Shown: in pieces, positions 11,767 to 24,306 of the stretch
Layout: each line of letters opens with the position of its first letter
Position numbering within the stretch: position 1 is the first letter of the stretch
DNA from: Macrostomum hystrix
Lineage: Eukaryota; Platyhelminthes; Macrostomidae
Assembly (NCBI GenBank): GCA_950097015.1
Contig: CATNEN010000039.1
Coordinates: forward strand, 1,984,001-2,048,000
Length of the DNA stretch: 64,000 nt
Direction of reading: 5' to 3'
Translations under genes and position numbers: made by a program
The notes under the pieces: generated by a model
What the model was told of the DNA's origin: nothing
The model's input: only the letters and a program-made list of their open reading frames with translations
Databases searched by the model: none

Positions 11767-12289
11767 TTCAAGAAAGTAAGCATTAATTAATACTGCTATA
11801 AGACAGACGTCGGTAGATTAATGCCACTAAGCAATCGGTCTAGAAAGAATCTATTCTACGAGTATACGAGTACCGAATTTAAATTAAAAAACTAAAATAA
11901 AAAACTGACAATTTGATCATCTGATCAGGCATTAGACAAAGCGAAGAAGCAGTTATCCAGTTGCTGCATGAAGTTAAACAGGCGGTTCGCGCTGCATAAA
12001 AGTACATTTGATAAACAGTCAAGACAGCCACTTGGGAAAGAAGGCTTTCTATTTATCTTAAAAAAGTGGAGTATAACAAGGGCAGAAACCGAATTTTTAT
12101 AATCGATTTACAAATATTTCCTTAATTCATTTTGGCGTAGATTTCAAGCCACAAAAATGTCCATTTGCGGAGATCTGATGACAAATATTACAGTAGCGGC
12201 CCTTTGAGAAGTGTCGCCATAGGGCTTGTCTGCAATAAAAGGTATTTTGGCTCAATATCATTACTAGGCTGATCAAAGTTTACTATCCA
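11767..12289. other. Unique AT-rich spacer in the 3.2-kb block, copy 1
   Basis: About 520 bp separating two minisatellites, with no coding signal recognised. A matching copy lies at 14977-15499. Confidence 0.6.
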
Positions 12290-13068
12290 AGCCGTCTAAA
12301 ACCTGTTCGAAATCTAACCTGTCTAACACCTATTCGAAATCTAACCTGTCTAACACCTGTTCGAAATCTAACCTGTCTAACACCTATTCGAAATCTAACC
12401 TGTCTAACACCTGTTCGAAATCTAACCTGTCTAACACCTATTCGAAATCTAACCTGTCTAACACCTGTTCGAAATCTAACCTGTCTAACACCTATTCGAA
12501 ATCTAACCTGTCTAACACCTGTTCGAAATCTAACCTGTCTAACACCTGTTCGAAATCTAACCTGTCTAACACCTATTCGAAATCTAACCTGTCTAACACC
12601 TGTTCGAAATCTAACCTGTCTAACACCTATTCGAAATCTAACCTGTCTAACACCTATTCGAAATCTAACCTGTCTAACACCTGTTCGAAATCTAACCCGT
12701 CTAACACCTGTTCGAAATCTAACCTGTCTAACACCTGTTCGAAATCTAACCTGTCTAACACCTGTTCGAAATCTAACCTGTCTAACACCTGTTCGAAATC
12801 TAACCCGTCTAACACCTGTTCGAAATCTAACCTGTCTAACACCTATTCGAAATCTAACCCGTCTAACACCTGTTCGAAATCTAACCTGTCTAACACCTAT
12901 TCGAAATCTAACCCGTCTAACACCTGTTCGAAATCTAACCTGTCTAACACCTGTTCGAAATCTAACCCGTCTAACACCTGTTCGAAATCTAACCTGTCTA
13001 ACACCTGTTCGAAATCTAACCCGTCTAACACCTGTTCGAAATCTAACCTGTCTAACACCTATTCGAAA
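12290..13068. repeat. Minisatellite, 27-bp unit, copy 1
   Basis: About 29 copies with the core TTCGAAATCTAACCTGTC, alternating CTG/CTA and CTGTC/CCGTC variants. Confidence 0.95.
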
Positions 13069-16000
13069 TAGACAGTTAGTTCAGGGATAGTCAGTTAGTT
13101 CAGGGAAAGACAGTTAGTTCAGGGATAGTCAGTTAGTTCAGGATAGTCAGTTAGTTTAGGGATAGCCATTTAGTTCAGGGATAGTCAGTTAGTTTAGGGA
13201 TAGTCAGTTAGTTCAGGGATAGTCAGTTAGTTCAGGATAGCCAGTTAGTTCAGGGATAGTCAGTTAGTTCAGGATAGCCATTTAGTTCAGGGATAGTCAG
13301 TTAGTTCAGGATAGTCAGTTCAGGATAGTCAGTTAGTTCAGGGATAGTCAGTTAGTTCAGGATAGCCATTTAGTTCAGGGATAGTCAGTTAGTTCAGGAT
13401 AGTCAGTTAGTTCAGGATAGCCATTTAGTTCAGGGATAGTCAGTTAGTTCAGGATAGTCAGTTAGTTCAGGGATAGTCAGTTAGTTCAGGATAGCCATTT
13501 AGTTCAGGGATAGTCAGTTAGTTCAGGATAGTCAGTTCAGGATAGTCAGTTAGTTCAGGGATAGTCAGTTAGTTTAGGGATAGCCAGTTAGTTCAGGATA
13601 GTCAGTTAGTTCAGGATAGCCATTTAGTTCAGGGATAGTCAGTTAGTTCAGGATAGTCAGTTCAGGATAGTCAGTTAGTTCAGGGATAGTCAGTTAGTTT
13701 AGGGATAGCCAGTTAGTTCAGGATAGTCAGTTAGTTCAGGATAGCCATTTAGTTCAGGGATAGTCAGTTAGTTCAGGATAGTCAGTTCAGGATAGTCAGT
13801 TAGTTCAGGATAGTCAGTTAGTTCAGGATAGTTAGTCAGATCTGTAGATTATCCCGAGTCGCAATGAAATAAAAACTGGTTTCCAAGAAGTCAATTTCAT
13901 TAAGTACAGATATTTCTCAAATCTGGGAGTTGGAAATAAATGGAAGTCGCATGCTCTACTGAAATTGTCACAATTTATTTGCTTCTGTATCTCCGGTTTA
14001 AGCAAAACACAAGCTGGCTAATTTGAGCTAAAGGTTGCGGACTCTTGAACAGGTATGATTGAGCATAAATGGACTGAAATCAACTGCTATTAGGGTGGGT
14101 TTTTGGCGGCAAAAGCAATCTCATAACAATGGTGTCCAGACACTGTGGATGATTTTATTTCAAATTAGAAATAGAAAATAATTATACTTGGGCAAATAAC
14201 GTCAGTAAGTAAAACGCATGGCGAAGTGGCACAGGTATGTACAGTTGTACACTGCAAATTGAAATAGCGTATGTATTAAAAACGTTTAAGTGGAAAGAGA
14301 AAAATAAACAATTTTGGCCCAGAAATAGACTCAAGAGCAGCAATTTAACACACGACTTCAACAGCACTGGGATCTACCGGCTGCTAGCCTACCCAACACT
14401 CGGATCTACCGGCTGCTAGCCTACCCAACACTCTGATCTACCGGCTGCTAGCCTACCAACATTCGGATCTACCGGCTGCTAGCCTACCAACACTCGGATC
14501 TACCGGCTGCTAGCCTACCAACACTCGGATCTACCGGCTGCTAGCCTACCCACACTCGGATCTACCGGCTGCTAGCCTACCAACACTCGGATCTACCGGC
14601 TGCTAGCCTACCAACACTCGGATCTACCGGCTGCTAGCCTACCTAACACTCGGATCTACCGGCTGCTAGCCTACCCAACACTCGGATCTACCGGCTGCTA
14701 GCCTACCCACACTCGGATCTACCGGCTGCTAGCCTACCCAACACTCGGATCTACCGGCTGCTAGCCTACCCAACACTCGGATCTACCGGCTGCTAGCCTA
14801 CCTAACACTCGGATCTACCGGCTGCTAGCCTACCCAACACTCGGATCTACCGGCTGCTAGCCTACCCACACTCGGATCTACCGGCTGCTAGCCTACCCAA
14901 CACTCGGATCTACCGGCTGCTAGCCTACCCACACTCGGATCTACCGGCTGCTAGCCTACCCAACACTCGGATCTACTTCAAGAAAGTAAGCATTAATTAA
15001 TACTGCTATAAGACAGACGTCGGTAGATTAATGCCACTAAGCAATCGGTCTAGAAAGAATCTATTCTACGAGTATACGAGTACCGAATTTAAATTAAAAA
15101 ACTAAAATAAAAAACTGACAATTTGATCATCTGATCAGGCATTAGACAAAGCGAAGAAGCAGTTATCCAGTTGCTGCATGAAGTTAAACAGGCGGTTCGC
15201 GCTGCATAAAAGTACATTTGATAAACAGTCAAGACAGCCACTTGGGAAAGAAGGCTTTCTATTTATCTTAAAAAAGTGGAGTATAACAAGGGCAGAAACC
15301 GAATTTTTATAATCGATTTACAAATATTTCCTTAATTCATTTTGGCGTAGATTTCAAGCCACAAAAATGTCCATTTGCGGAGATCTGATGACAAATATTA
15401 CAGTAGCGGCCCTTTGAGAAGTGTCGCCATAGGGCTTGTCTGCAATAAAAGGTATTTTGGCTCAATATCATTACTAGGCTGATCAAAGTTTACTATCCAA
15501 GCCGTCTAAAACCTGTTCGAAATCTAACCTGTCTAACACCTATTCGAAATCTAACCTGTCTAACACCTGTTCGAAATCTAACCTGTCTAACACCTATTCG
15601 AAATCTAACCTGTCTAACACCTGTTCGAAATCTAACCTGTCTAACACCTATTCGAAATCTAACCTGTCTAACACCTGTTCGAAATCTAACCTGTCTAACA
15701 CCTATTCGAAATCTAACCTGTCTAACACCTGTTCGAAATCTAACCTGTCTAACACCTGTTCGAAATCTAACCTGTCTAACACCTGTTCGAAATCTAACCT
15801 GTCTAACACCTGTTCGAAATCTAACCTGTCTAACACCTATTCGAAATCTAACCTGTCTAACACCTATTCGAAATCTAACCTGTCTAACACCTGTTCGAAA
15901 TCTAACCCGTCTAACACCTGTTCGAAATCTAACCTGTCTAACACCTATTCGAAATCTAACCTGTCTAACACCTGTTCGAAATCTAACCTGTCTAACACCT

Positions 16001-16281
16001 GTTCGAAATCTAACCCGTCTAACACCTGTTCGAAATCTAACCTGTCTAACACCTATTCGAAATCTAACCCGTCTAACACCTGTTCGAAATCTAACCTGTC
16101 TAACACCTATTCGAAATCTAACCCGTCTAACACCTGTTCGAAATCTAACCTGTCTAACACCTGTTCGAAATCTAACCCGTCTAACACCTGTTCGAAATCT
16201 AACCTGTCTAACACCTGTTCGAAATCTAACCCGTCTAACACCTGTTCGAAATCTAACCTGTCTAACACCTATTCGAAATCT
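13069..16281. repeat. Composite 3.2-kb block, copy 2
   Basis: Direct tandem copy of 9856-13068: 19-bp array 13069-13842, spacer 13843-14367, 31/32-bp array 14368-14976, spacer 14977-15499, 27-bp array from 15500. The 27-bp array runs past the block end to 16390. Confidence 0.92.
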
Positions 16282-16390
16282 AACCTGTCTAACACCTATT
16301 CGAAATCTAACCTGTCTAACACCTATTCGAAATCTAACCTGTCTAACACCTGTTCGAAATCTAACCTGTCTAACACCTGTTCGAAATCTG
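15500..16390. repeat. Minisatellite, 27-bp unit, copy 2
   Basis: Same unit as 12290-13068. It ends only 24 bp from the FMR1-type stop codon (16414), so it probably lies in the 3' UTR or immediate 3' flank of that gene. Confidence 0.94.
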
Positions 16391-16413
16391 ACTTGTCTTA
16401 CACCTTGTCTTGT

Positions 16414-19400
16414 TTAATAGCGCCGATGGTAGCCATAGTCGCGCCCACTATCACCGCTCTGCTGACGGCCATTGCCATTCTGGTAGGCACTGTAAAATTG
16501 CCAATAGTCCTGATAGTACTGCATTTCATTGGAGTCGAGCCAGTAGCCATCATCAAAATAATTGTCTCCGTTGAACGCTCGCCTGCCACGTCCTCTGCCG
16601 CCGTTAAAGCCACTGCGGCCGTTATAATCACCCTGACCACTCCTGCGGCCTTCAGGGCGAGCGTCACTGCGGCCTTCAGGGCCAGCATCCTTGCCAACTT
16701 CAGGGCGGGCGTCACTGCGGCCTTCAGGGCGGGCGTCACTACGGCCTTCAGGGTGGGCCTCACTACGGCCTTCAGGGCGGACATCCTTGCGGACTTCAGG
16801 GCGGGCGTCACTTCGGCCTTCAGGGCGGACGTCACTGCGGCATTCAGGGCGGGCGTCACTACGGCCTTCAGGGCGGACGTCCTTGCGGACTTCAGGGCGG
16901 GCGTCACTTCGGCCTTCAGGGCGAGCGTCACTGCGGCCTTCAGGGCGGGCGTCACTGCGGCCTTCAGGGCGGGCGTCACTACGGCCTTCAGGGCGGGCCT
17001 CACTACGGCCTTCAGGGCGGACGTCCTTGCGGACTTCAGGGCGGGCGTCACTTCGGCCTTCAGGGCGGACGTCACTGCGGCATTCAGGGCGGGCGTCACT
17101 ACGGCCTTCAGGGCGGACGTCCTTGCGGACTTCAGGGCGGGCGTCACTTCGGCCTTCAGGGCGAGCGTCACTGCGGCCTTCAGGGCGGGCGTCACTGCGG
17201 CCTTCAGGGCGGGCGTCACTGCGGCCTTCAGGGCGGACGTCCTTGTGGACTTCAGGGCCGGCGTCACTACGGCCTTCAGGGCGGGCGTCACTTCGGCCTT
17301 CAGGGCGGACGTCCTTGCGGACTTCAGGGCGGGCGTCACTGCAGCCTTCAGGGCGGGCGACACTACGGCCTTCAGGGCGGACGTCCTTGCGGACTTCAGG
17401 GTGGGCGTCACTTCGGACTTCAGGGCGGGCGTCACTTCGGCCTTCAGGGCGAGCGTCACTGCGGCCTTCAGGGCGGGCGTCACTGCGGCCTTCAGGGCGG
17501 GCGTCACTGCGGCCTTCAGGGCGGACGTCCTTGTGGACTTCAGGGCCGGCGTCACTACGGCCTTCAGGGCGGACGTCACTACGGCCTTCAGGGCGGGCGT
17601 CACTTCGGCCTTCAGGGCGGACGTCCTTGTGGACTTCAGGGCGGGCGTCACTGCAGCCTTCAGGGCGGGCGTCACTACGGCCTTCAGGGCGGACGTCCTT
17701 GCGGACTTCACGACGGGTGTAACTGCGGCCTTCAATGCGGGCGTCATTGCGGCCTTCAGGTCGGGCGTCACTGCGGCCTTCAGGTCGGGCGTCACTGCGG
17801 CCTTCAGGCCGGGCGTCACTGCGGCCGTCAGGCCGTGCGTCACTGCGGCCTTCAGGGCGGACGTCCTTGCGGACTTCAGGACGGGTGTAACTGCGGCCTT
17901 CAATGCGGGCGTCATTGCGGCCTTTGTGGCGAACTTCAGGGTGACCTTCAAGGCGCGCGTCACTTCGGCCTTCGTGGCGGGCGTCACTGCGACCATTAAT
18001 CTGGTTGACATGGCGATTATTACAACGGGCATTATTCCATCCGTTATTGCGGTTTTCGGGTCGTGCATTACTTCTTGTATCAGCTCGGACTTCAGGTCGG
18101 GCATCAGCTTGGGCTTCAGGACGGGCATCAGCTCGGACTTCAGGGCGGACTTCAGGGCGGGTTTCTCTGCGATTTTCGTTGAGATCATTGGGTTCAGGCT
18201 GGTCATAACTGCGATTGCTGGTGTGATTAGGGCCGTTGCTACGGCCATCCTTGCGGTCTTCGATGCGCACTTTACGGCGCCCTTCATCCGGGACCCTGCG
18301 CCCTTCATCCGGGACCCTGCGCCCTTCATCCGGGACCCTGCGCCCTTCATCTGGGACCCTTCGGCCTTCCGAATGGTCGATTCGGCGCGGCATCCGTCTG
18401 CCATCAATCTGATTGTTTCTGCGCCCGTCGCCGCGACCCAGACTGCGGCTGCGTATCGCAGTTCTAACCGATCTCGAGCCGGAGGCCTCATCGCCGCCGT
18501 TGTATAGCGTTGACTCGACCTGAAGTTTCTCACGATCGAGCAGCTCCAGCTTGCGCGCGGTGTCCAGCTGGTACTCCAGCATGAATCTGGCGCTGTCTAC
18601 CGCCTCCGGAGTTCCGATCAGTCGGATCGATGTGGTTGGCCCTACGGACTGGCAAGCAGAAAGAGAGATTTCAAGTTGAGTTGAGTTCTGCTGTGAGATT
18701 TACTATGGGATCTGAGAGGGTTGGGAGACTAACTATGGGATCTGAGAGCTATAGGAGATTAACTAAGGGACCTAGGGGCCCTTTAACAATAAGAAAAAAC
18801 CCAAAGAGAACCTTGACTTTGAAATCCGGACGATTTAGAGATCAACCGCGGGATCTTAGACCGACCAATTGTACTGATTTTCTAGCATGAAACTTGATTA
18901 GGAAAAGCGCCAAGCTTACCTCCTCGGAACCGCCATCTCCGGTCGCACTCGCTGGCGAAGCCTCGAGCACCTCTTCGCCAACCAGCAGGTTCTGAAGGCG
19001 CGCATTGTCAACGATGGTCTGGGCCACGTAACCACCCTTGCCCAACAGGCGACCAATCAACGGCGTCGGCACCCGGACCATTAGGTCCGTCAGCTCCAGC
19101 ATGCGGCGGGCCTCATCGATCGACTCAGTCGATGTGCCGTACAGGCGGAATACACCTGCCGAGTTGTCGTAGTGCACGAATTTCAGGCCCGGAAGGCGCC
19201 GAGCGGCGACCGCGTTTTGGCCGCCAGCGCCGAGTGCCAGACTGGCGAGATGGGTTGGAACCGGGAACTCCAACAGAAGGCGGGGCCTGCGCGACTCGGC
19301 TGCGGAGGCCGCGGCTGTGGCGGCCGACTCGGCAGCACGCTGAACTGCCAGGCGCTCCGCTAATCGCGATCGCAATTCGTCCAGATCCTGTTTTGAATGG

Positions 19401-22400
19401 TTTTTTTATGTACAGGAAATTCTACTACTTTAAGTAGCTTGAGGTTTCAGTCTAGCCGTAAGAGCATTTTGAACTTCTGATCGTCGGGAGTTCAAATCTC
19501 AGTTGGAAGAAAAATCGGAGTATCTTGTATCTTGAACAAGCTGCAAAATGGAAGTCAGCATTGGCTTAGGTGGAAAATTTTATAGAATAAGAAACCTCCC
19601 ATCTTTATGATAATAATAATAATTATAATAATTGCAGGTGGGCTCAAAACTAGACCCGCAGCCAGCGAGGAGGCAATTCTGCCCGTTCCGCTTACTCCCG
19701 AGTACACATGCACACAGATTCTGTACGCAGGCACACGCTCACACAGGTGTGTACATCTGTCCTGACTTTCTCATCGTCGGGCAATATACATCTCATTGTA
19801 AATTGCAAACAAGCCCCAAGCCTTCTCTCAGCGGCTGCGCCTGAAATGAATGCGGCCTCGCTGCGCCAAGAGGCAAACGCGCTAACCGCTCTGCCACCCA
19901 CCCCTGCATCTCTGGGATCCTTTGAATTGAAATGATTCTTGAGCTTAATAGTTGCCCTGAGCAAGATCAGACAACACAGTCACTCACACTCTGCAGAGCA
20001 GCTCTCCAACGCAATCGCTTAGCAATGAGGCTGCTGAGCAGCTCAAAGCGAGCTGCGTCAGACTCGCTGGGAGTCGCCAATGCAACAGCGTCCTTGCCAC
20101 CGGGCCACAGGATCAGGCAGGGCTCCGTGGCCAAGGGGTAGCCGGACTGACGGGCCTGGCTCTGCAGGGCGGCCAGGACTTCGGCCGCGGTAGGGCGACG
20201 ATTTGCAGCTTCGGCGGCCGGCGGTTGTAGTCGCGGCAGGTCGAGGCGGCACTGGTGCAGCCGCGTAGCCGAAAGCGGCTGATGCGAGTCTGCCAATCGG
20301 ACCTTGGCTCGATCCACGATCTGGGAGGGAACGCCAAGCATCAGTAGAATACTATAGTTATCAGTAGTATGCTTTAGGCTAGCGGCAGTATTTCAGTAGC
20401 ATACTATAGTTATCAGTAGCATGCTTAGGCTAGCGGCAGTATGTCAGTAGCATACTATAGTTATCAGTAGCATGCTTAGGCTAGCGGCAGTATGTCAGTA
20501 GCATACTATAGTTATCAGTAGCATGCTTAGGCTAGCGGCAGTATGTCAGTAGCATACTATAGTTATCAGTAGCATGCTTAGGCTAGCGGCAATATGTCAG
20601 TAGCATACTATAGTTATCAGTAGTATGCTTTAGGCTAGCGGCAGAAGTCAGTAGTATACTATAGCTATCAGTAGTATGCTTTAGGCTAGCGGCAGAAGTC
20701 AGTAGTATACTATAGCTATCAGTAGTATGCTTTAGGCTAGCGGCAGAAGTCAGTAGTATACTATAGCCATCAGTAGTATGCTTTAGGCTAGCGGCAGAAG
20801 TCAGTAGTATACTATAGCCATCAGTAGTATGCTTAGGCTAGCGGCAGAAGTCAGTAGTATACTATAGCCATCAGTAGTATGCTTAGGCTAGCGGCAGAAG
20901 TCAGTAGTATACTATAGCCATCACTAGTATGCTTAAGGCTAGCGAAAGTGTCAGTAGTATACTATAGCTATCAGTAGTATCCTTAGGATAGCGACAGTGT
21001 ATCAGGATTGGATCGGATATCACTAGTATTATTAAATGCTGTAGTATTCTTAGGCGTGCATTAGTATTAATATTATTAGCTTGGCTGTTTAAAGCAATTC
21101 CTTAAACTCAGATTTTAAATCATATCTTTGATACAAAGCTTTTTGTGGCTAAAGGCCTACAATATGCTCACCAGTTGTTTTGAGTCCTTGTCCAAGATGC
21201 AGATGACAAACTCGCCCTTGACCTCCACCACCCTGGCTGGCCACCAGACATCACTGCCACCTTCAGGCAGACCAGAGGCTGCACTGACACCAGAGTCAGG
21301 GGATGCAATCAGCACCTCAACAACATCTCCAATGGTCAGTGGCTTAAGTAAATGCTGACCATTGTCTAAACATAGGTAGCAGTGCTCAACAGAGACAGGT
21401 GGCAGGTCAGACCAGTTGGGACCAGCATGTAAAACCTTTGAACCTGATATACTCACTGGTTGCAACTAAAAATTTGTTCATCAAGTTAGTTTAATTAACT
21501 ATATTTAACTCAAGTATCAAACAGGAGAGTCATTAAAAATTTGTAACATTAAAACTAAAAACTAATTGAGAACATCATCTATTAACTATGAAAATATCAG
21601 GCCCCTTACAGAAGATTAAATATCTTATTTTATAAAACTTCACAGTCTAAGGGTAAGCTCAAGGCTTTGCTAGCAAGTGCAGCCAGAGAAGGCAGCTCCA
21701 AGCATGTTAGTTTTTTCCTCATTAAGTGTGAAGCTAGCAAAACATTAGCTACTACAAAATATGTTAAGTACTACTATAGTCAATACATATATAATAGAAA
21801 ACTTTTCTATATAGACATAGCATAAATCTTACTCCTTTAAAATAATAACTAAATATAAAATAATACTAATTATACTTTTTTGCAAATCTATCATTTAGAA
21901 GGACAAAAAATTTACTGATTACTTTGTTACTCAATAAATGTATTTACAAAGCTTATATAATCATTAGGCACATATATTCCTAGCAAGAGTTATATGAAAA
22001 TCATTTTAGCTTTAGCTAGCTCTAGACCCCAAGTCCACAGTATCAATATGTTTCTTGGTAAACTTATTAAATACAAATGACCCACAAAGTTGATTCATAA
22101 CAGCTTTCTAATTAAAACATATAAATTCGTTAGATGACAAAGTGTCTAGGATCCATTGTTATGTTATGTGTTATACAAAAAGTTGAATAAAGTTAGGGCC
22201 TATATTCCTAGCTACATTTTAAGAATTTAAGGCCAATTATAAAATTAGCTTATCAACAAAAATAGAAATAATGAATATCTTTGATCTTTGATCATGTATA
22301 CTATTAGCGAGTAATTAGGGCATGTATACTTTATTCAGGTGAGGTAGTCAGTAATTTATTATCACTAGACTTAATAATAAAAGGGATTGGATATTTTCAT

Positions 22401-22541
22401 GCTAAAATAAAAAGAAGAAAATATTCTTCCAAATGCAAACAATTATGACATAAGAAGCAAGATCTGACTACACTCAGACTATTTACTTACCCTACAGAAT
22501 CCACCCTCGGTGCCCTTGACTTCTAAATAAAATGCTGACAT
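16414..22541 (-). CDS. FMR1: FMR1/FXR-family RNA-binding protein, five exons
   Basis: Exons 22491-22541, 21172-21465, 19988-20320, 18920-19387 and 16414-18648 encode about 1126 residues; every intron is phase 0 with consensus splice sites. The start reads MSAFYLEVKGTEGGF, parallel to vertebrate FMR1. Exons 1-2 give the paired Tudor/Agenet domains, including WWPARVVEVKGEF (vertebrate WWLAKVRMIKGEF). Exon 3 holds the linker before the KH region. Exon 4 has KH1 (GAGG loop, about residue 279) and KH2 (GKGG loop, about 342). Exon 5 opens with the helical FMLEYQLDTARKLELLDREK segment, then an Arg-rich region, a long EGRSDARP-type repeat (about residues 630-1055) and a small GRGRGRR box near the end. 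The family binds polysomal mRNA and represses translation. The C-terminus is far longer than the vertebrate RGG tail. Assignment to the FMR1/FXR family is firm; FMR1 versus FXR1/2 is not resolved, and invertebrates usually have one gene. Confidence 0.93.
16630..17900. repeat. Coding 24-bp minisatellite inside the FMR1-type exon 5
   Basis: About 53 units of 24 bp, encoding EGRSDARP with variants PEVRKDVR and PEVHKDVR. Several other frames on both strands are also open; these are shadows. Unit differences are mostly substitutions, so the frame of the gene stays open throughout. Confidence 0.93.
18270..18370. repeat. Short coding 21-bp repeat in FMR1-type exon 5
   Basis: About four copies of a 21-bp unit encoding EGRRVPD, upstream of the main 24-bp array on the gene strand. 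Confidence 0.85.
18649..18919 (-). other. FMR1-type intron 4
   Basis: A 271-bp intron (gtaagc ... ttgccag) with a degenerate short repeat around ACTATGGGATCTGAGAG. Confidence 0.8.
19440..19610 (+). repeat. tRNA-derived SINE-like element (family D)
   Basis: A-box-like TAGCCGTAAGAG and B-box-like GAGTTCAAATCTC, then a body with GAGTATCTTGTATCTTGAAC and a TAA-rich tail shared with the neighbouring SINE-B. It lies in FMR1-type intron 3. Confidence 0.6.
19611..19905 (-). repeat. tRNA-derived SINE-B copy 1
   Basis: Body shared with 43725-44065, 33290-33600 and 45505-45715, including GTGTACATCTG and CTTTCTCATCGTC. The A/T tail (TAATAAT repeats) lies at the low-coordinate end and the tRNA-like head (AGAGCGGTTA) at the high end, so the element is on the minus strand. 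Confidence 0.82.
20340..21010. repeat. Minisatellite, about 51-bp unit, FMR1-type intron 2
   Basis: About a dozen copies around TATGCTTAGGCTAGCGGCAG and TACTATAG(T/C)TATCAGTAG. It begins about 20 bp from the exon 3 acceptor and decays toward 21010. Confidence 0.93.
21480..22484. other. FMR1-type intron 1, AT-rich, no gene seen
   Basis: About 1 kb of AT-rich unique intron with no minisatellite or SINE recognised. It is an exception among the large introns of this window. Confidence 0.6.
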
Positions 22542-22544
22542 TAT

Positions 22545-23040
22545 AGTAAGATTTCTATGAAAAATGAAAAAAATAACTAGGCTAGGCTTAGTCAATCAGG
22601 CAACTTTACTTCACAGTAATATGACGGAAAACCACATGTAAAAACTTTAGACAGGCGTGCATTGTACATTATATGACGAAAAAGGAACAACCTAAAAAGA
22701 AAGCGAAAATTAGAGAACTTCTTTAACATCTTTAATCCAATTATTTTTCATTTTCAGTGCTAAAAAATTCATTCTTTTGCCCTAATAATTGATGCAAGTA
22801 ACAATCATCAGAGCGACTTAACGAAACAAGATAGCAGTTTTGTTATGTTTTATGACTTCGCTTTCCGGAAGACCTTTCGTCAAAACGGAGGGCTGTTTTC
22901 CAAAACATCCCGAATATAACATGCAAAAGTTTGCATATTTATCCTGCGATAACATGTTACCGTGTTACAGAATTCGAGCATTTCTATGAAAGTAAATCGT
23001 GAAAGCAAACGTATAAATTGTATTTCTATAGTATTCTATA
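22545..23040. other. 5' flank of the FMR1-type gene
   Basis: AT-rich sequence upstream of the start codon. No clear TATA or initiator was identified. Confidence 0.3.
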
Positions 23041-23090
23041 GTATTCTATAGTAGTCTATACTCTTATAGTACACCCGCTGTTTCTACTCA

Positions 23091-23665
23091 ATGACTGAGC
23101 AAGAAGCTAGACGGTACTCTGATAACCTTAAAAGACGTCAGGCATGTGCACGCTTGAATGCGCCAGGCACCAAGAATGCGCGAGCGATGTACATGCAATG
23201 GATGATGAATGAGGGTCATCTTCAAGAGCATCTCATATGCGTCGATGAATGTGGCTTTAACTCGTGGACTTCGCGGTCTAAAGGCTAGGATCAGCTGCTG
23301 GCGATCGTGCTGTGCGAATTACCGATGGTCAGCGCGGTCCAATGTCACCGTCGTTCTCGCGCTTGGATTGGTTCACAATGCATGTCACGTTGGTGGCTTC
23401 ACAGAAGAACGCTTCACTGGTGTCTGTACTTGTTGACGCACCATTCGTGATGGTGGCGGACAATGCGAGAGCCCACACCAACGAGAGCCCACATCAGTCC
23501 ATCTCAGCACTGAAGGCCGCAGTAAAGAGACGACTGACAGAACCGGCAGTTGTTCGAGAGCTGGGTGATCGCGCCACCGCAGCGCAGGCTGCGATGACAT
23601 TGCACAATTGGCAACTGAGCATTCTGATTCGCGAATTGCATGTCAGCATGCCTTATCTTATCTGA
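23091..23665 (+). pseudogene. Degenerate DDE transposase fragment (IS630/Tc1-like)
   Basis: Pieces in shifting frames read VDECGFNSWTSR, NVTVVLALGLVH and APFVMVADNARAH, matching the DDE-domain pattern of IS630/Tc1-type transposases: first Asp in the DECGF strand, second Asp in ADNARAH. A third piece (LHNWQLS) follows. At least two frame breaks and no complete reading frame, so it is inactive. Terminal repeats were not found. Confidence 0.65.
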
Positions 23666-24306
23666 CACATGACCACTGCCTACGATGGCACCTGCACACG
23701 TTGAGTTACGGACAGGCCTGCTTGGATCGTCGCGATATTTTGTTTTAAAATAAACTGTTCAAAATAAACGTTTGTTTCGTGATCTGTTCAGTGGATTTGA
23801 TCTGAGGTTTAACCATAGACTCTTAAGTTGAATGTATGCCTTTCTGCTATATATGGCAGATTTGAAGTACTTGTGACAGACCTGGAGTGGAAAGGCATAT
23901 TTGTTGCAATATCAGGACTTTCGTGATGGGGTCATGGATGAATGAATAGAATGGATTGCTATTCTAGCTCTGGCTATTTTCGTTTTTGACTCTTTTGCAT
24001 CCGGTTCCCCCCTGCCTTTTCATTGGTTGATGATTGCCATAGACAATTTTCTGCCTTCGCCCCTTTCTTTCGATGCACAAGCGCAAAGAACTGAGAATGT
24101 CGGTTACTTGCAGAGATTATCGAGCGCTCGTTATGTGTGTTGTTTTCCTGTTCCAATTTCACTCAATTTCACCATTCTAACAGTCTGTGTTGTCATGTAC
24201 GTTAATAGAATCGTGTACCACAAGTTTTGATGTGTCGCTGAAGAAATAGAACTTACTAAAAGGGCACACACAAAGGTATCCCTCGATGATGAAACTGAAC
24301 TTACTA

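Larger units (their letters stand above)
9856..13068. repeat. Composite 3.2-kb block, copy 1
   Basis: The block contains, in order: 19-bp minisatellite, unique spacer (10630-11150), 31/32-bp minisatellite, unique spacer (11767-12289) and 27-bp minisatellite. The same order and the same spacers recur 3,213 bp downstream (3,210 bp after the middle array). The junction at 13068/13069 joins TTCGAAAT directly to AGACAGTTAG. Confidence 0.93.

Noticed and set aside
11155-16390. Regular 27- and 31/32-bp repeats resembling CRISPR arrays
   Set aside because: Units are contiguous with no unique spacers, no cas genes are present, and the genome is eukaryotic.
16393-18507. Plus-strand 704-codon frame and other shadows over FMR1-type exon 5
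   Set aside because: The minus-strand frame continues the KH-domain gene with correct splice phase; the others are by-products of the 24-bp unit.
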